Origin: Archilochus colubris
Taxonomy: Eukaryota; Chordata; Aves; Apodiformes; Trochilidae
DNA: 64,000 bases
Assembly (NCBI GenBank): GCA_023079485.1
Contig: CM041083.1
Span: 107,386,054 to 107,450,053 of the forward strand
Reading direction: 5' to 3'
Made by a program: the position numbers and the translations under genes. Of this stretch, positions 21,101 through 36,100 are shown piece by piece. A model generated the notes under the pieces. That model saw only the letters and a program-made list of their open reading frames with translations, had not been told where the DNA came from and ran no database searches. The number at the start of each line of letters is the position of its first letter. Positions within the stretch are counted from its first letter, which is position 1.

Positions 21101-24100
21101 TGGCAAGGCCACACATGAACAAAAATTCTCTCAGTAGCTCTTCTAGGACTGTATGTTAGCTGAAGAGCAATCCCAGTGGAATTATTATTATTCATAAAGA
21201 CACCCTGCCCTTTCCTAGGATGAGTGCTCAAAGCAAGAGTAAAATTCCCCAAAGGAAAAAAACCTTGTACTAGTTACTTGCCATATCCAGTACCTGACTG
21301 CAGTAGAAATAAAGCAAAGCATCTGTTTCCACATTTTTCTTTTTTTCTAATGATGTTTAGGTATCTGTACTTTACATGGCTACCTTTAATGCACATCTGT
21401 TGATAGCAAGAAGTATTTGCCATATTATTCCACTGTGCATAAAAACCCCAAATACAGAATACAACTAGATGATCTTTAAGATCCTTCCAACCCTAGCTAT
21501 TCTATGATTATGTGATTTACAGTTCTGATCTGTAGACCTACTGGGCTTCTGAGCCAGACCTGTCAGAATGAAGATTTTATGTGACTTTCCATTTCTAGCA
21601 TTACCTTACAGCCTGAGACAAGAAATTTGGCAGAAGGACAAGAACAGTATCTAAAAGCACATGGTGTTACAGATTTGTAGTAGTCTATATGGTTAAAAGT
21701 AGCATAAATTACCATTGTAGCAGGATGTTTGTTAAACATTACTGGCTAAAAATGAATCTCAAGTCTAAGCAGATGTAGGTTTTTACATGAACAGTGACAG
21801 CAGTCAGACAAAGACAATGAAGAGTGTTAAAAGACTAAACAATGAAATTACCTTAAATTGTTCAACTTTTTCAAGCTTTTCCAGGTCTGGAACCAGCCTT
21901 ACTCCATCTTCAAGAGTTTTCAAGAACTCCACCTGGAATGCTACCATTTCAGTCAGATTCCCAAAGAGAACATCCAGCTAATTAAAGAGGGGAAAAAAAA
22001 AGAAAAAAAAAAAAAGGCAAGATGCTGAAGAATATCACTTTGCACCTAAATCACATTTTCTAGAACTTCAGTCATTCTCAATCTGGCTGTACAACCACTG
22101 TCCTGTCAGGGAAAAAAAAATAACAAACTACAGACTGTACATTATTGAGCATTACCTTTATATTCTACTCAACCTATTGTTTTAAAATAAATGGAATTCA
22201 AAATTTCTCCACAGCCCTTGCTCAGACAAGGGGCATGGGCAGAGTGGAGGGGTGTGCTTAAGCTATCCAGCAGAAAAGATAAGTAACAGTTAACATACCT
22301 CATCTGGTGTCAGGAACGTTTCTTTTTGCAGAGGCTTCAGGTATCTCTCCATTAGACAATTTAAGTCCTAAAAATTCAGAATATGATTTTCATGTTGGTT
22401 CCTCAAACTGACTCTAAATATTTATTAAAGTGGCAAAGATAATTTTTTATCCAGTCTATTAACTTTTCCCTTTCGTCCATGAAGCAAAATAATTGGATTT
22501 CACAGAATTTAAGAACGTAAAAGGAAATATTTACACTTAATTACTGGATCACAATAAGAAGTATTCCTCTGTTCACCAGCTAAGTAATTTCAAAATCACG
22601 GCATAAGAAACTTACAAAGCCTACTTATTTCAGAGGTTTAAAAGTTAACAGTCTAGGGGGAGACTGTAAAATTGAATGCAAGTCCACTAAGAGATATATG
22701 CACAAAACATAAATGGAAGTACAGGAGAAGAAACTAACAAAATTTTCCAGAAGGAGAAGAAATAATAGTAGACTGAAAGAACAGCTGTAGAGCCCTTACT
22801 TTGACGTAGGTGCGCTCTGTCTCCAGGAGTTCACAGATAACCTTCCGCAGCTTATCTGCATCCGTGAGTTGCCTCATGGTGGCCAGCTGAGGTCCTGTGA
22901 ATTCCTGAGGATGAGCACTTGAATCAGAAGGGTTCATTTCATGCAGACTGCGACAGAAAGCAGCGACCTGCTCTGTACTCTTTAAAAAGAAGGAAGAGGA
23001 AAGACCAGAGGTAATATTTCAAGAAGAAGGCCGTAGGAATGATAGAGCTGAAAAACCTTTGCAGTTCTGCAGTTGTAGCTTAGGGTGTTTTTAACCAGCA
23101 TCAGAGTCCAGAAGTGCATACATCATTTCATATATCTGTCTCTCCTGTTTTACAGTGACTGGGGATAAGGGGGGGAAAAAATAAAAAAGAGTTGCACGTT
23201 TCAAGTTAATTGAAATACTTGTTCAATAAAATTCCTGGTTTCAGATAAGCATGAACTTTAATTAAAATAGGCTCCTCCAGCACTTAAGATTGAAAAAGAA
23301 ACAAAAAAAAAGGCCCAGGAATTGGGAACGAAAAATGACTGTAAAAGCAAAACACACACACCAGCCCTCTGCCAGTTCCCTAATTTAGTTTGCAACAGTC
23401 CTGTGAATAGCTGTGTTAGCACAGCCAAGAAGACAACAGGGAGACAGAACCTGTTTAAGCTGTTTTTCAGGGAAGCAGAACCATCTGGGGAACCAAAGCT
23501 TCTCATCACTTCAAAGGCAAGCTCTTTGGGAAAGAAGCTATGTATCTGTTCTGTGTCAGGAAACATGCCTTGCAGGGTGAATTTCTTCCATGTAAGTCAA
23601 GTTTTTCAGAACTGCTACATCTAGCTGGTTTCTTCAATGTTTAATCAGCTGTATATATATAAAAATAGTTATCCTCTTTTCACCCCTTCTTCTTAGATCA
23701 TCTGTTTGCATCTTTTAAAAGTTTGGAGCAGGTATAGTCTCTGGTGTCAGTGACAACAGCCCCAGGCTTCTAGGGTTGCTAAAGCTGCAGTGTGCCCTGC
23801 CTCCATCCCTCACAAAGACCTGGAGGGGACATAGGAGGGAAAAGAGCTGCTGTACTTGATCACACCTTCCTAACCTTCTGCATCTGATCCTGCCATGGTA
23901 TCTTAATCCAGATTTAGTGATTTCCCAATGCTGCTTCTTATAACCCTCCAGTTTATATCAAAACAATTGACCCCGAATTAGCCTGTTCAAACAGAGAATA
24001 TGCAGAGAGGAAGAGGAAAAATAATATAAAAAGAAAAAAAAAAAAAAAAAAAGCACATTAACACCTTGCATTTCAGAGACAGAGATCTGCCTCCTGGAAA

Positions 24101-27100
24101 ATCACTTCACTCCCACCAGAGAGCAGGAACAACCTCATCCACAACCTGCACTACCCCACACATATGTGATGACCCAGTGCTGAAAAATGTCCACATTTTT
24201 TAAAGCTATGCAATCTGCTCACACATAGCTATTTTCCCCTCTTAGTGAGTGTACCTGCAATACCATGAAGCCTAAGACGACCATTAACCATGGTAGTGAC
24301 AAGTAAAGGATTTCTTGCTATAATACAATTGCTTTCCTTAAGGGTATCTTATGGCTATAAATGCTCATCTGAGTGTACCACTGCAAGGCATGTTAGTAAG
24401 GATGCTTATTATGCAAGGGGTGAATTTCTTCAGGACACAAATGTTAGCAACAAGCTAATTGTAACTGGTCATCGGACACAATTTATTACAGGAAAAATAT
24501 TTATCTTTAGTATCTGAGGCTTAACTCAGATGAGAAAGAAAGGAAAAATGTACATTGAGGTCAGGAAGGATAGTCTAATCAGTTCATTTCCAACTAATCC
24601 AGCTCCTGGTAATGGCAAGTGCCACTAAGAGTTAAGATATTAAGTCAAAGTAACTGCTTTTATTTCTCAGCAAGGCTCCACCTATACTTGCTGTATTTTA
24701 AGTATAAGTCACACCCAAGCTTTTATGTTTAGTTTGCATTAGATTTAAACAAGTGTGATCTTGATCCCAACAGCCCCAAGACCAAAAATCTGCAGTAGGT
24801 GGAAGCCTGGCTTCAGCACAAGGCAAAAAACCTGCCCAAGTTACCTGTTCTGCTGGAAAGAGACAAATTAATGTATGTTAATCTGAGCCTGCAGAGACCC
24901 AGGATATGCAGGGTTTTGATCAGAAATGTTTAGCTATGTAAAGACACATCACACATTTCATTCTTGTGAAAGAATATCAGAGGAAGACACATGGAGTGAC
25001 ATTTATTTTTTAAAGAGCCAAATGTACAAATAAAAATAGCTACAGCCTATAAAATGACATGGAATCAAACTCCAAAAATAAAACAAGTGTTTTAAACAGT
25101 TTTTGCTTGATGCTTCTCAGACAGCTCACCATCCTGTGCATGTGCTTGCAGTAAGTCGCATAGAAAAATGGGTCACCAGAAAGAGAGAGCAAAAATCCAC
25201 TTACACCATGAAACACCTGCTAAAAACTAACAAGAACTTGAAAATAGGGTAAGTGTCATGAAGGCATGCTGCCTGCCCCAGAAGGAATAGTTACATCCAT
25301 TATGCCAAAAAGGAAGCGCAGAGACTTTTAAAAGCCTTATGTCCACTTGTGCACTTAATAAACCACTCACTGACTTCAGCCATGCCCAGCTCCTGAGAGC
25401 AGCAATGGAGCTCTGCCTTGTCACTGCCCTGCCTCACATCTTTTTATTTATTTCCTAAGCATCACTCACTCAATATTCTACGGACAGAAAAAAAAAGTCT
25501 CAAGCACAACAATTATCACAAACCTATTCTCTTGCTTGTTCATTGAACAAATTGTCTTGATCCATTCCCAAATGTAATCCTGTCTACTTTATATTTACTT
25601 TTTTAAAAAAATCAATTTCCAAACAGAAAGCAGACCTATAATTGCACCCAGGGAGGTTCTTCAGAACACAGCAATTTTGCTGAAAACTCTCCAACAGTAT
25701 TAACAAAAGCCTCTCTGTCCCCATTTTCCTTGAGAAAGTGGATGAAGTAGGGAAAGCCTGGAACCGATCCTTTTATCTTCCAGTACCAGCTCTGTTTGCC
25801 AGCTGTGACAATTACAGCACAGAACCAGGGTTTCTCTAGGAGAATTACAGCATCACACTTCAAACACAATTCTGTGAGCATTCCCAGCTAGCAAGCTTAC
25901 CTTGCAAGCACATTACCCTCCTCTGCAGGGGGCTCAGCAGAGGAATTAAGCTCACATCCTTCCCATGCAGGAGAACCAAGTCCTTAAACTCATCAAGCTT
26001 GTTGATGGTGTCCCCAGTAGGGAGTTTTGGCTGCCTGCTGTACTGTTTTGAAAGCGGAGTGCCACTGTCTCTTGTGGTTACCACATAAAGACATACAGGT
26101 GCCTGGGCACCAGGCAGATTGCCCCCTGGAATGACATGCAGCCCCTCTCTTTGCCATGGATAGCAAACTTTAAGCAGTATTGATCACCCAAACAAAAACT
26201 CGGGCAAATTGCATCCCTTCACACATTGCGAGGACTGCTAACAACATCGCAGGATAACAAAAAGCCTCTACAGGGTATATCCTTTACAGCTCAGCCTCAA
26301 ATTTATGACCTGAAAATTAAAACAGCATGAAAATTCGTTTAACTGCTAATTACTTAGATTAGTCACGTTGCACAGTAGATCTGCTCACCAAATACAGCAC
26401 ACGGTACAGAGAGTCACCGGCTCTGCCAGGGCTTTCATCCTTGAGCTTACGGTTACCTCTCCAAAGAGCCGACATCGCTGGAAAGGCACTAATGCCAGAA
26501 CTGTCACTCAGCTAGAGGAAAATCCCAGTTCTCCACATATTCAGCTGATCCAAAAAGCTTTCCCACTCCAAACAGATACTCCGTGCTGCCTACTTGGCAC
26601 ACAACACAGAAGACGGCTGCGTTTTAAGAAGGAAGGGCAGGGACCATATTTCTCCAGGCAAAACCTTTCCCCATGTGTCATTTGCCACCGGCCTCGTTTG
26701 CTCACCACATGAACTGGAATTAAGAGCCAGGTACCAGTTGAACCTGTGAATGCAATGCTGCTTTTCATAGACTCCTCAAGAGGGAAACTTGAGCAGAGAG
26801 GCTGAAATGCAGCAAAGCAGAGGTGAAAGCAGGCGGAGAATATAAATGTCTGTTGCCCGTGGCTGAGCATGAGCCGATTGGCTACAAATGGCACTGCTGA
26901 AGAATATTAAACATCTGAAGGGACAGAGGCACAGAATTAAAAGAACTTCAAAAAGCCAGTTATGCTACTGGAGAACCTGCCCCTCAAATCCCCATTTTAA
27001 TCCCGTCACATCTATTGCAACACATTGGAGGTTTTGAGACTTAATTCTGGTCTTGAATAATGCTGCAGAGAGAGAAGACGACCTATTTTCTCTGAAAAAA

Positions 27101-30100
27101 ATACCTCTAAATGATATAAGCATGTACACACACAGCCCATTACAGCACGCTCCTCCAAGCACAAGTGCTGCAAGGTAATTAGCTTTCATTTCAAGAGGCA
27201 GATGTCTTTAATTATGGAGAAATAAGTGTCCTGCAGTATTTTAACTAATGACAGTTTTAAAACCATATTCCCATTTAAATGCAGAGGACCCTTACAGGAA
27301 AAAATATGCACGAAGTCGGATCTTAAAAGGCAACACAACATCTATATTAGCCTTTGGTAACCTAGTTTTCAGGGTACTTCCTTTGAACTTCAATTAACTT
27401 GACACTATTTAAAAGGTCAAAATAGTCAGGTCACCACAGAACCAAGTAACCATTTAAGAAACTACACTGGTATGAAATGTGCCTGTTAAACTGGAGACCG
27501 ACAGAAAGGCTTCATCCAGGTTTCATAAATAGCCTGAAACTTTAACTCACCTGCTAGATGAAAAGAAGCTTGAAGAGGTGGCAGAAAGCAGGTTTCCCTT
27601 TTTTCCCCCCCTCTTCTCCCTCCCATCTCTCACCTCCTCTCAGCTCTCACATGAAACAAAGAGAGAAAGGAAAGTCAGAAGCCCACCCCAGAGCAGAAGC
27701 AACTGGGAGGCACAACTCAGACCACTGCCAGTTGCACGGCTTAAAGGAAAAAAATTGCAACCAAATTGCATGCAGAAAGTATACGTGCTTGTTGCCATTT
27801 ACACAGATTTCAATCCAAGAGATGCTGTACCTAAGAAGGATGGTTGACACAGGGAAGACATCATGAAATAGGGGGTGAGTCCAGAGAACAACAGCTATGC
27901 CACATCACTGCACTGCCTGTGCCTCAACCCACCTTGGAAATGGGTTTCTAATATTGTATCACCACAGTTCTACAGACATCTTATTTTTGCTCATTATTAT
28001 AATAATTCCTGGACAATAGTGATGGAGAAGTAAACTCCTTGTTATCAGGTCTCTAAGATATACAGTATATAAAATCTAGAGAAAAGGGAGGAGCCCTCAG
28101 AGCTACCGGTGCACCCTCCAAATCCTTCATTACCACTACCAGCTTGGAGGCTTTTGCAGATTAAGAAATAAATGCCCCACTACTAAGGAAACACACACCC
28201 ACGTGCACACATGCTGGGCTGGGGGGAAGGGAAAGAGACAGCTGGAAGGGAGGAGGAGAAGGGAAGACATATTCAAATACATCCTGTGTTATAGATTCAC
28301 CTGTCACCTACGGGAGAAAGTTACAGGTAAGTCAGAAGGGACTCAAGCCCAGCTTTTTGGCAGAATTTCACACAGCTTACCTTCATAAAAAGCCTACCCA
28401 GCCTGTGCTACAAGAGAGAATGAAGGCGAGCTGTGGCACTGCGTTCCTCTCCTTTTCCCATGAATTATTAACTCTCCCCGAGGATCACTTTGCTGGCTGG
28501 AGAGCCAGGCAGTTTCCTCGGAGAAGCTCAGAGCTCTCCTCTTCTGCAGTGCTCTGTGGGCATCAGCAGACCACCAGCATCACGGTGTGGAGTGGTGGTG
28601 TTTGCAGGATTAAGCCCTGCCTCAGGATCATGCTATCACAAGGCAGAAGACAACCCAAACGCTATTTTTGGATCTTCAGCTGCTAATTCTGCATCTGCGC
28701 TGAAAGAAAGAGAACTCTGCATTTAGCTGGGAGGCTCCAGCATAGTTAACGTGGATTTCCTCTGTTGCCCAGCAGGGAATGGGTAAGAGTCCTCCTGCCC
28801 TGTTTTTGCCAGTAAGGGCAGAAAAGAAAAAAAGTCTTCCCCAAAGTCCACCACCCAAGGGAGAACAGAAGCTATGGCAGTAATGGCAATGCAGGGGTTC
28901 ATGCCCCTCCTGCTGCAACAAGGGCAGAATGCTTCACTTTCCACCTACAAAAATAACCAGTGTAAAACAGCACTGAGGACATCAGCTTAATCTTCTGTGC
29001 CATAATCCTAGAAGCAAGGAAAGGTGTGGCAGTGGAGGAAAACACCTTTGCTTTTTTTCTTGCTGTATCAGCTGGCTGCTGACTTTCCGTGGAAAAACAG
29101 GTTGCAGCTTCCTTACTCCCCAAACAGGTTGTCTTTCACAAGCACACAGAACAGCAAAGGGATTAGGAACACCCCCCATCCGCCCTTCCCCTTCCTCTTC
29201 CCCGCCAGTGACTGAGCTTTTTCTTGGTTAGTTGTTTTCATTGTTGTTGTATTTTAAAATTAGCATGTGATTAGCAAGCAATGATATCCTCCCCTACGGG
29301 AATTCTCTACAGGGACTGCAAAATAATTCGGGGAGTTCTGTAGCTTTTGTTAGAGAGGAACCACAAAGAAAGCCCACTTAGCACAGAGCCCTTCTTCCTG
29401 AACAGGGACAGTGGCATGGTTTGCCAAAATGAGCACACTGTATACATACATTATATGTACAAGTATGCTACCTCTTTGATGGAAGACCATTTCAAGCAGT
29501 TTGTCTCATAACAAAGAGAATGTGAAGTAAAATGCCTGAGTCCCCTTTATATCACACAAAACCAGGGCATATTTCTGAATTTTAAATGAAAACACATACT
29601 GATGCCAACATTTCATTTGCAGAAAGAGAGATTTTCCTCTTCTTGGAAAGCAAGGCTTGTTAGAGTTACAAGTTACTCTTCCAACATAAGAATATTAACT
29701 ATGAGAGCTACTAATGCACATTTCTCAGTTTAACTCAATCTGCTGAGCCACAAGGCTAATCATGTAATCCTTACACCTTGCTTCAGGAAATTACAGCTCT
29801 AAAGATTCAGGAGGCAAGATGCAAAATGGAACCCCACAGCCTGGCACACAGTTCAGAAATAGAAAGCTATGGAAAGCACTGCAAGACAATTTATTCCCCA
29901 AGCAGCTATGTATTATGCCCAGAGCTCTTCCAAAGCTTCACTGTTTAACAGAAGAGACTCCAGTCAGAGCATATGAAAATCCACATATTTACAGTTAAAA
30001 ACCCCAAAGTAACAACAAAGGCTTCAACTTACTCAAGAAGAAATTCTTTGTCCTTACAAGAAAAACTCCTGTAATAAAACCTGGAAACTCTATGAGCAAT

Positions 30101-33100
30101 CACCTCCTCTGTTTGCAAGCTCTGCATATATTCCATGCACAGAAATATTTCTTCTTATCTGACTTCCACTGTCTGGCTAGCAAAGACAAAACTACAGGCT
30201 AGCATGACATCAGAGATCAGGAAACAAGAGGCCAGGGTCTTTTCCTTCCTTTGCTACAGTGACAATTAGCTTTGCACAGGGACCAGTTCAGAGATCACAG
30301 TAGCACATTAGTTAAACAAGAGCTGAGAAAAACCACACCTGTACCAAAGCACAGACTGAGGGTCTGATACTTATTAGATCATGAATTCTGCAGAAAAAAA
30401 ACTTTAAGCTCTCACCATTACCTATGCAACAAATACCTAAAAGCAATCAGTTCCTTCAACATAATCCCCCTTGATTCTGCCACAAAAGTCACTCAGTCAT
30501 CCCATCTTATGTTGTGTAAAGCCCCCCAGAACCCCAACAAGTGCAAACTACCAACCACTGTGAAACCCATCCCTTAATAGATGGCAATTTGCAATCCATT
30601 TGCACAACCTCTTAGCTATAATTGCAGAGTTTTGCTTCAATTTAAGGTAGATTTGCTATAATTAGTTTGCATTTAAAAACTCGCATGTGCACTATACTAT
30701 CGATTTAAGGAAATATTGTTTAACTTAGATTCCTCCTATGCTTAAAAATCAAGAAAGAGTAAGAAATCATAACAATCCACCTGATCTGGTTTAGCTGGCC
30801 TGTTCTGGTAAGGGAAGTAACAAACCATCCAATTTTAAAACCATGTGGGAATGTTATCACAAGATACTATCACAAGAATGGTATCACAAGATGGGAACCA
30901 AGCTTCGAGAAAGGGCACTTGTCTTGCTCAGGAGGTAATGATGTGCCATTATGAAAGCTGTAATTTTTTACACTCAATATCATCCATGAGCACCTTGAAA
31001 TTAAGCTGTTTCCATTTCCATTTTCCCTGGCAAGATGCTCTAATCATGTGCAGCTGTGAATACAGTACATCAGCTGTGACCGTACCACACTTCTGCTCCT
31101 TGTCATGTGAAAATTAAACTTTCTCACCTTGCTCATCTTATCAGCTTCATCAGATGACTCCAAGTCTTGTGCTTCTGCCTCCTCTGGAGCTGTCTCAACA
31201 GAGCTGTCCGGGTCGCCGCAAAGTGAGTGCCCTGTTGAAATTGAGATGTGTGTGAAAACCCAACCATTGTTTCCAAAATTTAAAAAAACTGGGCACAACA
31301 GACACGGAGTTCCCACAGAGGGCCAGGCCCCATCCTGAACACACACAGGTACACACCAACAGGAAATTATGCCAGAGGCACTCAATGACCTCAAAGGACT
31401 CCCCGGGGTTTTACAGCAGGGGCCAGTTTTAACTACAGGTATAAAAATAACCAGGTTATGGTCAGACACACTATTTAATTAGAAACTACGAAAGCTGATT
31501 CAGAACTAAGCCTAAAATGCCACATGGAAATTCTTATGTTTATTACTAATTTCCAGGGTAGTGAGCAGGTGCCTACCTTTATACTTGGGTGGTTTCAAAT
31601 GGTTACTGCAGCATATGAATGGGCAGGCCATGCCAAGAAGCAAACCTTGGTCAGCCCTTCCTCCAAGTTAAGTCATATGTGATGATTTTAAACTGCTTGC
31701 GGTTTTGGCCTAACCCACCCACTAGTGAATTTTGGTGTTTATTTTTTAAGGAAACAAACTCAGTTTTAGCAATTTTTAGGTGTCTGTTGCATTAACTGAA
31801 AACTAAATTTCACTTCCATTAGTACATGTCAACAACTATGCACTCCTATACCTGAGCACTCTTCTGGAGACCATGTCATTGATACAGCTGGTAACTCCTT
31901 CACAACCTTTTGTGAGTAAATAATAAATTACCTACAACTGACAAAAGAAAGAACAAATCCCAGCCTAGGAGCTCTGTGCACAAAGAATTTTTCCGGGAAT
32001 CTCATTCCCTGACTCAAATAGCTGTAAGAAGCACTAATACTACGCATTAGCCAGTTTTCACAGATAAAGAGATTTCATATACATTCAGGTCCAAGCTACA
32101 GCTAATTATAATAACCAGTGATGTACTGAACTCTGCCATGCCTCAGTTTACCTTCAAGCCAGCATAAATAGATGCTTTACAGCAGCTGAGTCCAGATGCT
32201 AATTCCTTTTACTTTTCCCCTTTTCTCTGCTCAGCCCCATGAGGAAGACTGTGGTGCCACTTCTGGAGCTGAGTGGGGAAGGGTGTTTTCTGCCTGCCAC
32301 ACAAATAGGGCAGTGAATAGCCCACTAGGGATTGTATCTTTTATTCCATTATGTTTCATTTTCAGGTAATGAAGAAAAGCCTAATCAAAGTTCAATGGAT
32401 CATAGAATCATAGAATTGGCTGGGTTTGAAGGGACCTCAGAGATCATCAAGTCCAACCCTTGAACCACCGTTGCGGTTGCTAGACCATGGCACTGAGTGC
32501 CACATCCAGTCTCTTTTTAAATATCTCCAGGGATGGAGAATCCACTACTTCCCTGGGCAGCCCATTCCAATGTCTGATCACCCTCTCCATAAAGAAATTC
32601 TTTCTAATATTCAACCTAAACCTCCCCTGGCACAACTTGAGACCCTGCCCTCTTGTCTTGCTGAGAGTTGCCTGGGAAAAGAGCCCAACCCCCCCCTGGC
32701 TCCAACCTCCTTTCAGGGAGTTGTAGAGAGTGATGAGGTCTCCCCTGAGCCTCCTCTTCTCCAGGCTGAACAGCCCCAGCTCCCTCAGCCTCTCCTCATG
32801 GGATCTGTGCTCGAGTCCCTTCACCAGCCTGGTTGCCCTCCTTTGGACCTGCTCCAGGACCTCGATATCCTTCCTGAACTGAGGGGCCCAGAACTGGACA
32901 CAGTACTCGAGGTGTGGCCTCACCAGCGCTGAGTACAGGGGCAGAAAAATCCCAGCTTTTTAAAAGCCAAGGCTGAACAAACTTAATTAGCATAATTTTG
33001 GCTGTGTTATTAACATGTAGAATTTCAACAGTTTGTGGAGAACTGACACTTTTCTGGAGCAGAATAGGATTTTTTCAAACCAGTGGTGAGTTAGGTTTTT

Positions 33101-36100
33101 TGTTTGTTTGTTTGCTAGCCCTGTGAATAGAAGTAGCCCAATAGCACACTATCATATTGGCAGCATCCAGTGACCCAGCAACCTCCTTTTCCTATTTACT
33201 ATAAGGCTGAAGCATGTACTTTTTACAAATATTAACAGTGATTTAGCACACCAGATGCAGCACCTTTTCTATGTTAGGCCCATGCTGACTCATATGTTAC
33301 TTGCTGTTTTCCAGTTAGGCATTTCAGTTTAGGTAAGTCACATGTATTTGACTATAAGGAGCATTTGGCTAGATGGCAATGCTATGAGTGAAAAAGACAA
33401 CTGTGATGATAACATGTATCAGTTATACTGATATGAGAGCTAAACACTGATTTGGCCAAGAAGGTCAATAGTGCAGATGGTCTGTTTAATTCAGTTAAAA
33501 TGGCAAACTAATTTAAAATGAAGATATTAAAAAAACCAAATAACAAACCACTGATTACATACAGACAGTATATTTTTTAATAAGTATACTGAAATTAAAT
33601 ATAGATGATATTTCATGATATAGATATAACAGACTCTAACAAATATGTTTTCTAAATAAATAAGAAAAATTCTGCTACAATTTAAAATCCACTGTTCTTC
33701 TTTCAAGGAGTTTTATGCTAATGCATAATATTATTTTTTAAGATTCAGTCTAAGGTTCTTTACATCAAGACTTAAAGCAGAGGTCCAGGTCTGGGTTCCT
33801 CTGCACCCAGCTTTCAGCTGTTGTTCTTGCAGGCTTTCAAACATCACTACCAAAACCAATTTTCAGGACTGTAAAAGATTTCAACTTTACTGAGTTGGGA
33901 AGTAATTTGTAAAAATTATAATAAATTCAAAATATACTCTGCATACAGGGATGGAACTAAATTGGTTAGAAGGACATAAAGGTGAAGGGCCATTCACAGC
34001 TGAGCTTCTGAAAGAGACACATCTTGTATGAAAAGATAAGGTTTACCTTTTAAAAGATGTACCTGTAGTTGTTTGGCAACGGGAAATCTACCTGAAGAAG
34101 TGATTTTTCTCTAAGAAGTTAAGTTTTCGTGAGCCTTGCCTAGGTTTTATCAATTAGGGCTATCAGCTTCCTGGGCTCTATCTTAATGTTTGAAAAAGTT
34201 CTTAGAGCCCTAAAGTTATCCATTAAAAAAGAAAGAGAAGTAAAATGTGTTATGTGTCATAGTTTGTTTTGGGCAGTCTGTGTTTTTTCACAGCAATTAA
34301 TTTGCTATTACAAGCTGTGGGAAATACATCCTACAGCTGTTTCTCACCCTAAGCCAAAGCAAATAATGCTTGTTTGGGGGGTTTGGTTTTTACTTTTAAG
34401 CTACCACTTTTTTTTTTTTTTTCCTGTATATTAAAACACCATTTAATCTGTTTCCAGCAGTATAAATGCTTTTATGCAGTAGACAGCAATCTTTCACTTC
34501 TGCCTTAATGAGCAGTCACACAGTACATGTGCTCAGGGTATTTCTAATGTCTTAAGCTGCCGAAGCCAGTGTCAACTTTAGCAGGTTTATCTGCTGGTTG
34601 TTAAACACAGGCAATCAGTTCAGTAATGCTGCACATTCCTGTTTTTTAATACCTTCCAGTTACCATCCCATTTCTGTCAGGTTCATTACATCATTTTATT
34701 TTTGCCCTGTAAATTTTTTTTTATCTCTGCGAGGAGCTCAATGCGCTCATTTCCTTCTGCAGCACCTGAACACTGCCCAGTGACTGCCATTTGTTAGGGA
34801 CGATAACTCATGACCTTCATTTGACATTAAGGAATTAGAAAAGGAAATCTGGAAAGCAGCAGGAAAAGGGAGTCAAACGCATCTGGCCACCAGCACAGAT
34901 GGAGGTCACACAGGCTCCCAACTTGTCTCAGCAGTGTAGTATTTATGCCATTATGACTAATGCCTATTAAAAACTTCTACTTATGGTTAGAACTAACAAA
35001 ATAAAAGGAAGCCTTACATCACTGGAGCAAAGGTGCTGGGGCTTAAAGGTCTGCAGAATCATGTGAAGCTTAAGGACCACGCCAACAGTCACCTAACGTT
35101 TTCCACAGCTGCTGCTGTGACTTCCACAATATTTGGTACTGCTCTTAAAGGCCAGTTCTTGGTGCCAGATTATTTTTTTCCTAATGCAGTAGAAATCAAT
35201 ATTCCAAGCCAAGGCCTGTGGGATGTAGTGTGAAGCTGAGAAGTGCTCATCTACTAACAAAAAACAAACAAACAACCAAACAAAAAGCAGTATACAAATC
35301 AGAAAATACAGCATCTTGATGCCTTATTTCTGAGTATGTGGAATGAGCAATACTGAATTTAGTCCCCTTAGTGGCAGCAACAAGGAATTGCTGGCAAGAG
35401 CAGCTGAGAAGCAACAACAGGCTCAGATGGATGAAAGCTATGGTTTGTATCTTTAAGGTGCCTCAGCCTGGGTTGTATTTTAACCCAGTTTACTGGGTTG
35501 TTTTACACATCTCAGTGCCCCATTTGACAACCTGCCATGGGACTGAGGCAGAGCTCTGGGACAGGCAGCAAGTGTCAGGGACCCAAGTGCTCATCCCCTC
35601 CCTGTAAAGAGGGCATCGTGATCCTCTGTACTTCGTCCATCGATGAAACTCAGCCAAATACAGAGACTGCTTCATCATTTTCAGTGGGAAATAAGGAGTG
35701 ACCTCTACCTGAGCTGAAAGCAAAGAAGAAATATGGACCATGCAGAACATGACTACTCCAGCAAAGACACTTGGGTGTCTGTGCTCCTGTGAGAGGTGCT
35801 GCAAAGGTTTCAGTGGCCAAGTTCTTTCAGTGGCTCATGTTTGACTCTAGTCTTAAGAGAAGAGAGGGTCACTTACTTGGGCAATTCAACAGCAACTTCC
35901 TTAAACAGAAAGTGCCATTTCTAGATGCTGCCAAGGCACAGCCCTGTTATGACCATGGAATACTTTCCGAAGAGACTCTCTCATAAATAGAACAATTTTA
36001 ATACAAATATTTAGGGCACTGCCTCTCAGGTTAAATTTTTATTTGAGACAAATTTTCACCTATAAATCTACAGTTAAAAAGGTAAGCATGCATTTTTAAA

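Larger units (their letters stand above)
20164..21851 (-). other. TIAM1 intron
   Basis: 1688 bp. Contains an A23 homopolymer at 20973-20995 and a CR1 tail at 21463-21518. Confidence 0.8.

Noticed and set aside
25860..26084. 74-codon minus-strand ORF inside the 8.1 kb intron, considered as an extra TIAM1 exon
   Set aside because: The flanking TIAM1 exons (31128-31231 and 22800-22979) join in frame to give the expected linker, and this peptide matches nothing I know from TIAM1.
32426..32932. 168-codon plus-strand ORF
   Set aside because: It is the antisense of the CR1 ORF2 end at 32480-32923.
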